NCBI GenBank assembly: GCA_034430275.1
Contig: DAOUEW010000380.1
Location: 1 to 6,083, forward strand
Direction: 5' to 3'
DNA from: JAUVXJ01 sp034430275
GTDB lineage: Bacteria > Chloroflexota > Anaerolineae > UBA7937 > B3-Chlor
Length of the DNA stretch: 6,083 nt
Shown: positions 1 to 4,300 of the stretch, in pieces
Layout: every line of letters begins with the position of its first letter
Numbering within the stretch: position 1 is the first letter of the stretch
Position numbers and translations under genes: made by a program
Notes under the pieces: generated by a model
The model's input: the letters and a program-made list of their open reading frames with translations, nothing else
Database searches by the model: none
Told to the model about the DNA's origin: nothing

Positions 1-300
1 ATCGAAGGCTACGTCTTCGTCTCGTGCGTATCCAGCCAACAGCTCGACAACACAGCGAGAGGCATCATCAAAGCCTTCCAAGAACTGTACCCGTCCACCG
101 GTGGTCAGCCCAACATCCCCTGCGTGCTCGTCTTCCGCGGTGCGTGGGATGACGTGGCCATAGACCTGTTCCAGCAGCATGGGATCAGTGACGGACGGTG
201 GATCAAGGTCCTGGGTAGGGACACGGCGGAGATCGAGGCCGCGAAGATCTTCGACGCGTTGTACAAGGAGTGGAAGAGCGAGACGGGAGGCTTCGCATGA
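1..300 (+). CDS. Acyl-CoA ligase beta subunit (SucC/ATP-citrate-lyase type), C-terminal fragment
   Basis: Reading frame 1 is open from the first base to a TGA and gives 99 residues; the start and the ATP-grasp domain lie outside the window. The fragment looks like the C-terminal CoA-ligase domain of the succinyl-CoA synthetase beta/ATP-citrate lyase family: a strand and turn (residues 3-12), a helix with TARGIIKAF (about 19-27), a strand IPCVLVFRG (about 39-47), then DDVAIDLFQQHGI. The beta subunit of this family binds the nucleotide and acts with an alpha subunit to make an acyl-CoA from an acid, CoA and ATP or GTP. A matching alpha subunit lies two genes downstream. Oddly, where succinyl-CoA synthetase has the near-invariant NIFGGI stretch, this protein reads YVFVSCVSS, which is closer to how ATP-citrate lyase departs there. 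Substrate cannot be told. The family is fairly sure from fold pattern and context. Confidence 0.75.
   Translation: MEGYVFVSCVSSQQLDNTARGIIKAFQELYPSTGGQPNIPCVLVFRGAWDDVAIDLFQQHGISDGRWIKVLGRDTAEIEAAKIFDALYKEWKSETGGFA
285..290 (+). promoter_or_regulatory. Ribosome binding site fixing the ferredoxin-like start
   Basis: GGGAGG lies six bases before the ATG at 297, inside the end of the beta-subunit gene. It favours ATG 297 over the in-frame GTG at 270, which would lie further inside the upstream gene and has no comparable site. Confidence 0.6.
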
Positions 301-620
301 GCGTGCTGGAGTTTGAAGTACGGTCCGGAGGGACCATCAGCATAGACCTGGAGAAGTGCAGGTCGTGTGAGACGAAGGCCTGCGTGAAGATATGCAGCAC
401 CACCGGGATGGGCCAGATTCTGGAGCTGAAAGACGGTCTGCCGGCTCTGAAACCCACTCTCGAAGAGGTGAAGCGAGGGGCTTGCACAGAGGATCTAGCT
501 TGTGAGCTGGATTGCCGGTTGTACGGCAACAAGGCCATCGTCATCACGCTGCCCCTTCCCCAGTTGGATGACTACCTGGCGGGTCTGTCGGAGAGACCCA
601 CCTACATGAGGGGGGCGTAA
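297..620 (+). CDS. Small cysteine-rich ferredoxin-like iron-sulfur protein
   Basis: This is a 107-residue soluble protein with no signal peptide or membrane segment. Seven cysteines fall in two groups: C21-x2-C24-x4-C29-x3-C33, preceded by the ferredoxin-like DLEK, and C63-x5-C69-x3-C73. The groups are separated by a hydrophobic ILELKDGLP strand and followed by a second strand, AIVITLP (80-86). This resembles a two-cluster ferredoxin fold, but spacing departs from the classic C-x2-C-x2-C-x3-C-P, the usual prolines are missing, and the second group lacks one cysteine. One [4Fe-4S] cluster is plausible; a second would need a non-cysteine ligand or be a [3Fe-4S]. The ATG overlaps the beta-subunit stop (ATGA), and the stop overlaps the alpha-subunit start (TAATG). 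That placement suggests a partner, regulator or extra subunit of the ligase (inference). Role unknown; iron-sulfur binding is likely but not proven. Confidence 0.8.
   Translation: MSVLEFEVRSGGTISIDLEKCRSCETKACVKICSTTGMGQILELKDGLPALKPTLEEVKRGACTEDLACELDCRLYGNKAIVITLPLPQLDDYLAGLSERPTYMRGA
608..615 (+). promoter_or_regulatory. Ribosome binding site for the alpha subunit
   Basis: GAGGGGGG lies four bases before the ATG at 620, within the last codons of the ferredoxin-like gene. With the TAATG stop/start overlap it points to translational coupling. Confidence 0.5.
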
Positions 621-1537
621 TGGCTATTCTGATCGACGAGAACACCCAGGTCCTGGTGCAAGGCATAACTGGCAGGGAAGCGCAGATACGTGTGCGCCTG
701 ATGAAGGAATACGGCACGAAGGTGGTGGCGGGCGTGACCCCGGGACGCGGGGGCCAGACGGTGGAGGGGGTACCCGTCTACAACACCGTGCAAGAGGCCA
801 AGGAACGTCATCCTGGGATCACGGTGACCTCGGTCTTTGTGCCCGCTCGCGCCGCGAAGACGGCGGCCTTCGAATCTATCGACGCCGGCATCAACGTGAT
901 CACCCTTCACCCGGAGAGGGTGCCCCAGCAAGACATGCTGGAAGTGATCGCCTATGCCCGCCGGAGCGATGCTCGCGTCATCGGCCCCAACACCATTGGC
1001 CTGGTCAGCCCCGGCAAGAGCCTGGTGGGTATGATCGGGGGACGGGCGGACCTGGCGAAGGAGTTCTTCCAGCCAGGTCCCGTAGGTGTGATCTCCAGGA
1101 GCGGAGGCAACACCACCACCCTGGCCTACTACATGAACGCCGCGGGCCTGGGCCAGACGACGGCCATCGGCATGGGCGGAGACGCCTTCGTGGGCACGAC
1201 CCTCATCGAACTCCTGGCAGAGTTCGAGAAGGACGACGAGACGGAGATGGTGGCCTTCTTTGGAGAGATCGGCACCAGCGTGGAAGAGGACGCGGCCGAG
1301 TTCATCAAGGCTGGTGGCTTCACCAAGCCCTTTGTGGGTTACATCTCCGGACGTTACGCTCGATCAGACGTGCGTTTCGGTCACGCAGGAGCCATAGTAT
1401 CGCGCGGCAAGGGCACCGCCCAGGGCAAGGTGGAAGCGCTGCGGGCAGCGGGGGCCCACATGGTAGACCACTTCGGCGACATCGGCCGTGTGGCGGTGGA
1501 CGTCCTCACCGAGCATCGGAAGACCCGCGGGAAGTAG
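620..1537 (+). CDS. Succinyl-CoA-synthetase-type acyl-CoA ligase alpha subunit
   Basis: The product is 305 residues, close to SucD length. It has an N-terminal CoA-binding Rossmann domain (VLVQGITGREAQ at 11-22, GTKVVAGVTPGRGG at 32-45, IDAGINVITLHPERVP at 87-102) and a ligase domain with SRSGG (159-163), GEIG (215-218) and RFGHAGAI (252-259). His255 matches the histidine phosphorylated during catalysis in the family, and Glu216 the glutamate of the conserved GEIGG. With the beta subunit it would form an acyl-CoA from an acid, CoA and ATP or GTP in the cytoplasm. Departures from SucD: GPNTIG replaces GPNCPG, so the CoA-site cysteine is threonine (Thr125); HPERVP replaces TEGIP; and SRSGG with a nearby MIGG is more like ATP-citrate lyase. 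The substrate may therefore not be succinate; malate, citrate or a branched hydroxy-dicarboxylate are alternatives. The start is supported by the TAATG overlap and a good ribosome binding site. Confidence 0.9.
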   Translation: MAILIDENTQVLVQGITGREAQIRVRLMKEYGTKVVAGVTPGRGGQTVEGVPVYNTVQEAKERHPGITVTSVFVPARAAKTAAFESIDAGINVITLHPERVPQQDMLEVIAYARRSDARVIGPNTIGLVSPGKSLVGMIGGRADLAKEFFQPGPVGVISRSGGNTTTLAYYMNAAGLGQTTAIGMGGDAFVGTTLIELLAEFEKDDETEMVAFFGEIGTSVEEDAAEFIKAGGFTKPFVGYISGRYARSDVRFGHAGAIVSRGKGTAQGKVEALRAAGAHMVDHFGDIGRVAVDVLTEHRKTRGK

Positions 1538-1556
1538 AAAGGTGGCGTCTTCGGGA

Positions 1557-2504
1557 ATGACCAAGGACAGTTGGACCTCACGCCTGCCCTCCACGGTAGA
1601 GATGGTGGAGGTTGGCCCACGCGATGGGCTCCAGATCATCCAGGACTTCGTGCCTACGGAAAGGAAGATCGAACTGGTGGATTCCCTCTTTGCGGCCGGC
1701 ATACGCCGCATGGAGGTTACCTCCTTCGTGCACCCCAAGTTCGTTCCGCAGTTGAAGGATGCGGCAGAGGTGCTGGCAGGCGTCGACCGGGACGACCGGG
1801 TGTGCATGGCTATGGTGCCCAACATGAAGGGAGCGGAACGGGCGGTCGAGACACAGGTGGACATGCTCGATGTCATCGTATCCGCCAGCGAGAGCCACAA
1901 CCGGAGCAACGTGCGCCGGTCCATCGATGAATCGCTGGAGGGCTTCGTCCCCATCTTCGAACTGGCCAGGGACGCGCACATATCGGTACGGGCGAGCCTC
2001 GCAACCTCGTTTGGCTGTCCGTTCGAAGGAGACGTACCCGTAGCCCAGGTGCTCAGGGTATGCGAGCGCCTCTTTGAGCTCGGCGTGATGGAGGTAGCCC
2101 TGTGTGACACCACCGGGATGGCCAACCCCGTTCAGGTAAGCAAGGTCGTCCGCGCTTGTCTCGATGAGATCCCAGAGATCCAGTGGGCCGCCCATTTCCA
2201 CAACACCAGGGGAGCAGGTTCCGCTAACCTCCTGGCCGCGCTGATGGAGGGCGTCACCATCTTCGATGCTTCCATCGCCGGACTGGGCGGTTGTCCCTTC
2301 GCTCCCGGGGCCACAGGCAACGTTCCCACCGAGGACATGGTGCACATGCTGCACGAGATGGGAGTGGAGACGGGGATAGACTTGCCCGCTCTGCTCGGGA
2401 CCGCTCAGCTAGCTGAGGAGATCATCGGGGAGGTTCTGCCGGGACAGGTGATGAAGGCAGGAAGGACCTGCGACCTGCACGCGGTCCCGGTGCTCGACGA
2501 CTAG
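1557..2504 (+). CDS. HMG-CoA lyase family enzyme (MvaB-like)
   Basis: The product has 315 residues, a TIM-barrel lyase that splits 3-hydroxy-3-methylglutaryl-CoA, or a related tertiary 3-hydroxyacyl-CoA, into acetyl-CoA and a keto acid. The family's catalytic set is present: EVGPRDGLQ (Arg22, Asp23), MEVTSFVHPKFVPQ (Glu53), LCDTTG (Asp184), HFHNTRG (metal ligands His213 and His215), GLGGCPFAPGATGN (Cys246 on the mobile loop, Asn255) and TED (Glu259). Relative to the human enzyme, HCHDTYG has become HFHNTRG, which may alter substrate choice. It follows the ligase alpha subunit by 19 bases, so its CoA substrate may be made by that ligase (inference). Start choice: ATG 1557 with a GGTGG 11 bases upstream; GTG 1542, four bases after the alpha-subunit stop, is a real alternative adding five residues. 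The first 15 or so residues precede the barrel. Alternatives are citramalyl-CoA-type lyases of the same superfamily. Confidence 0.88.
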   Translation: MTKDSWTSRLPSTVEMVEVGPRDGLQIIQDFVPTERKIELVDSLFAAGIRRMEVTSFVHPKFVPQLKDAAEVLAGVDRDDRVCMAMVPNMKGAERAVETQVDMLDVIVSASESHNRSNVRRSIDESLEGFVPIFELARDAHISVRASLATSFGCPFEGDVPVAQVLRVCERLFELGVMEVALCDTTGMANPVQVSKVVRACLDEIPEIQWAAHFHNTRGAGSANLLAALMEGVTIFDASIAGLGGCPFAPGATGNVPTEDMVHMLHEMGVETGIDLPALLGTAQLAEEIIGEVLPGQVMKAGRTCDLHAVPVLDD

Positions 2505-3871
2505 TACCGACTGAACTGCTTCCGCTCCAGGAAACGCCCCCCGCCGCGCTGGCCGAGGAACTCGTCATCCCGAACGATGATCCTGCCCCGGGCGAGGACC
2601 AGTTCTGGATAGCCACTGACCGTGATGCCCTCGTAGGGGCTGTAGTCTACATTCATGTGCAGATTCTCCACAGTCAGTGGTTTCTCTTTGCTCGGATCCC
2701 AGATCACGAGGTCGGCGTCCGAGCCGACGGCGACGGTACCCTTCTGGGGGTAGAGCCCGAAGATCCTGGCCGGGTTGGAGGCCACGAGCTCCACGAACCG
2801 GTTTAGAGAGAAACGCCCCTTGTTCACGCCCTCGTGATACAAGAATGGTACTCTGGTCTCGATGCCAGGCATACCGTTGGGGATCCTGGTGAAATCGTTC
2901 CTCCCCACGTCCTTCTGTCCCACGAGGTTGAAGGGGCAGTGGTCCGTCCCTATAGAGTCCACGTCACCTGCCGCGATGCCCCGCCATAGTGCTTCCAGGT
3001 TCTCAGCCTCTCGCAAGGGGGGGGAGATGACGTACTTGGCACCGTTGAAGCCCGGCTCGTCGTACCTGTCCACGTCCAGCAGCAAGTACTGCGGGCACGT
3101 CTCCACCAACACCGGCTGGTCGGCGTCCCGCGCCCTTCTGGCCGCGTCGAGCGCCCCCACACAGGTCAGATGTACGATGTGTAGCGGTGCGTCGGCGATG
3201 GAGGCCAGGGTCACCGCACGCTGGGTCGCCTCCGCTTCGAAAGCGGCAGGCCGGCTCCGCGGATGCCAGCGAGGTTCGGTCTTGCCCTCCTCCAGCAGTC
3301 TGGCGGTCATATAGTCCACCAGCCAGCCGTTCTCGCAGTGTACGTTGACCAGACCTCCGATCTCCTTGGCCCTCGAGAACACGCGAAGGAGCTCATCGTC
3401 CCTGAGCCGCTCCGGGTACGCCAGATAACACTTGAAACTGGAGATGCCCGCGCTGATCATCTCCTCCATCTCAGCGAGCACATCCTCTCTGGCATCGGTG
3501 ATGGAGACGTGCAAGCCGTAGTCAATGGCTACTTTGCTGTCCGCTCGAGAGCGCCAGGTCTCGACAGCTTGGCGCAGCGTACCACCTTTCGTCTGCTCTG
3601 CGTAGTCTATGATGGTGGTCGTCCCGCCGAAGGCTGCCGCCACGGTCCCCGTGTAGAAGTCATCGCACGAGACGGTGTCCATGAACTCCAGTTCCAGGTG
3701 GGTGTGGGGGTCAACGGCACCGGGCAACACGTACTTGCCGCTGGCGTCCAAGGTCTCGCGACCCTGGAGATCCTGGCCGATTTCGGCCACCCGGCCGTCC
3801 TGTATGCCCACGTCGGCCCCGTAGGAGTCCCTGGCGGTCACGACGGTGCCACCTTTGAGAACGATGTCCAT
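2501..3871 (-). CDS. Dihydropyrimidinase / D-hydantoinase family cyclic amidohydrolase
   Basis: The product has 456 residues, the usual length for D-hydantoinases. It hydrolyses cyclic amides such as dihydropyrimidines or 5-substituted hydantoins to N-carbamoyl acids, using two metal ions in the cytoplasm. The binuclear-site ligands are all present: DPHTHLE (His56, His58), SFKCYLAY (Lys147, normally carboxylated; Tyr152 the oxyanion tyrosine), VHCEN (His178), HIVHLT (His234) and GTDHCPFN (Asp310). Backbone-contact motifs SPPLR (Ser283) and PNGMPGIETR (Asn332) favour hydantoinase/dihydropyrimidinase over allantoinase or dihydroorotase. The frame stays open for about 99 codons upstream, but ATG 3871 is chosen because MDIVLKGGTVV is the family's first strand and a likely promoter lies inside the extension. 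An AAGGGG is 11 bases upstream. It converges on the lyase gene, sharing its stop palindrome, and diverges from the thiamine-diphosphate enzyme gene. Exact substrate cannot be told. Confidence 0.92.
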   Translation of the reverse strand: MDIVLKGGTVVTARDSYGADVGIQDGRVAEIGQDLQGRETLDASGKYVLPGAVDPHTHLELEFMDTVSCDDFYTGTVAAAFGGTTTIIDYAEQTKGGTLRQAVETWRSRADSKVAIDYGLHVSITDAREDVLAEMEEMISAGISSFKCYLAYPERLRDDELLRVFSRAKEIGGLVNVHCENGWLVDYMTARLLEEGKTEPRWHPRSRPAAFEAEATQRAVTLASIADAPLHIVHLTCVGALDAARRARDADQPVLVETCPQYLLLDVDRYDEPGFNGAKYVISPPLREAENLEALWRGIAAGDVDSIGTDHCPFNLVGQKDVGRNDFTRIPNGMPGIETRVPFLYHEGVNKGRFSLNRFVELVASNPARIFGLYPQKGTVAVGSDADLVIWDPSKEKPLTVENLHMNVDYSPYEGITVSGYPELVLARGRIIVRDDEFLGQRGGGRFLERKQFSRY

Positions 3872-3923
3872 AGCCTCGTCTTCCCCTTCCGCTTTGAAGC
3901 TCGCCTGTCCAGCGCAGGCGCGG

Positions 3924-3945
3924 CTCGTGGGGATCCATCCACGAG
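3924..3945. promoter_or_regulatory. Dyad over the hydantoinase promoter start region (possible operator)
   Basis: CTCGTGG (3924-3930) and CCACGAG (3939-3945) are perfect inverted repeats around an eight-base centre containing GGATCC. Read leftwards, the dyad runs from the last two bases of the predicted -10 across the expected transcription start. A repressor bound here would block initiation; alternatively it is a hairpin at the 5' end of the message. Function is inferred. Confidence 0.4.
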
Positions 3946-3955
3946 TATAGCACAA
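3944..3955 (-). promoter_or_regulatory. Extended -10 promoter element for the hydantoinase gene
   Basis: On the - strand this reads TTGTGCTATACT: TATACT (3949-3944) matches TATAAT at five of six bases and is preceded by the TGn of an extended -10. No good -35 is seen at 16-18 bases, which extended -10 promoters tolerate. It would give a leader of about 65 bases before ATG 3871. Confidence 0.5.
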
Positions 3956-4009
3956 CACACCGTTGGCGGCCCACCGAGCGCTCTTCGCGGCCTCCGATGG
4001 GCACGGGGG

Positions 4010-4035
4010 TGGGCAGTGGTCACCACGTCGGCCCA
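4010..4035. promoter_or_regulatory. Mid-intergenic dyad (possible regulator site)
   Basis: A near-perfect core GTGGT-C-ACCAC (4016-4026) is flanked by TGGGC (4010-4014) and GCCCA (4031-4035), off-centre by three bases. It lies between the two predicted promoters, where a shared regulator could bind. Chance occurrence in GC-rich DNA is not excluded. Confidence 0.25.
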
Positions 4036-4170
4036 GCCGCGAGAGATGCAGCGGCGTCGCGCGGGGTGCCACCCCATGCACTCGGGACGCCCTCTCTCCC
4101 CACTTCCTCTCGTTTCGAGCCACGGCTCGCCTGCCCCTCTGGGCGTCGGCGACTCGCCTCTGGCGCAAGA

Positions 4171-4182
4171 TTGTGCTAGTCT
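4171..4182 (+). promoter_or_regulatory. Possible extended -10 promoter element for the thiamine-diphosphate enzyme gene
   Basis: TTGTGCTAGTCT contains TG-C-TAGTCT, which keeps the TGn and the T, A and final T of an extended -10. It matches the leftward promoter element at 10 of 12 positions. No -35 is evident. It would give a leader of about 110 bases. Confidence 0.35.
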
Positions 4183-4198
4183 ATTGGGAAACGTGGCC

Positions 4199-4240
4199 CG
4201 GACGGTGGCACTCAGGGCGAAGGGCCGCATCCACCGTCCG
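4199..4240 (+). promoter_or_regulatory. Leader hairpin 1 upstream of the thiamine-diphosphate enzyme
   Basis: CGGACGGTGG (4199-4208) is perfectly complementary to CCACCGTCCG (4231-4240), a 10-base-pair GC-rich stem with a 22-base loop. No T tract follows, so it is not an intrinsic terminator as it stands. It would form in the mRNA leader if transcription starts near 4189. Confidence 0.4.
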
Positions 4241-4272
4241 CCTGGTCAGACCACAGAGTGTGGTTCTCCAGG
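4241..4272 (+). promoter_or_regulatory. Leader hairpin 2 upstream of the thiamine-diphosphate enzyme
   Basis: Immediately after hairpin 1, CCTGG (4241-4245) pairs with CCAGG (4268-4272) and encloses ACCACA-GAG-TGTGGT (4250-4264), separated by a 4/3 internal loop. A shorter competing hairpin, TGGT-CAG-ACCA (4243-4253), shares one arm. The structure ends 18 bases before the ribosome binding site. No known riboswitch class is recognised. Confidence 0.4.
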
Positions 4273-4290
4273 GAGGCCTTGTTCTACCAC

Positions 4291-4298
4291 GAGGTGAT
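4291..4298 (+). promoter_or_regulatory. Strong ribosome binding site of the thiamine-diphosphate enzyme
   Basis: GAGGTGAT, continuing with C at 4299, is complementary to the usual 3' end of bacterial 16S rRNA over nine bases, with GAGG six bases before ATG 4301. This fixes the start and predicts efficient initiation. Confidence 0.7.
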
Positions 4299-4300
4299 CT

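Larger units (their letters stand above)
3872..4300. other. 429-base divergent intergenic control region
   Basis: No convincing gene is present; frames that stay open here have no recognisable protein and low-complexity, Arg/Pro/Ser-rich translations. Besides the promoters and dyads listed separately it holds two short perfect dyads: GGGGTG-C-CACCCC at 4063-4075 and CGAGCC-AC-GGCTCG at 4116-4129. The GC richness makes some dyads expected by chance. Length and content fit regulation of two outward-facing genes. Confidence 0.6.

Noticed and set aside
270..296. GTG start nine codons upstream for the ferredoxin-like protein
   Set aside because: ATG 297 has GGGAGG at the right spacing and the common ATGA overlap; the extra residues are merely the beta-subunit end read in another frame.
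1364..2354. Two long - strand open frames (253 and 258 codons) across the ligase alpha subunit and lyase
   Set aside because: Both lie antisense to well-supported genes and have no domain pattern.
2480..2530. Bidirectional terminator between the convergent genes
   Set aside because: Only a weak four-base CGGT/ACCG pairing spans the junction, with no flanking A/T tracts.
3872..4168. A 99-codon in-frame N-terminal extension of the hydantoinase, starting at 4168
   Set aside because: It is Arg/Pro-rich with no family match, the amidohydrolase fold begins at MDIVLKGG (3871), and a good promoter lies inside the extension. Open frames of this length are common in GC-rich DNA.
4199..4290. Intrinsic terminator or TPP riboswitch in the leader
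   Set aside because: No T tract follows either hairpin, and the conserved TPP riboswitch elements (such as CUGAGA) are not seen.
3263..4297. 344-codon open frame on the + strand opposite the hydantoinase
   Set aside because: It is antisense to a gene with all catalytic motifs intact, and its translation has no recognisable domain; a GC-rich shadow frame.
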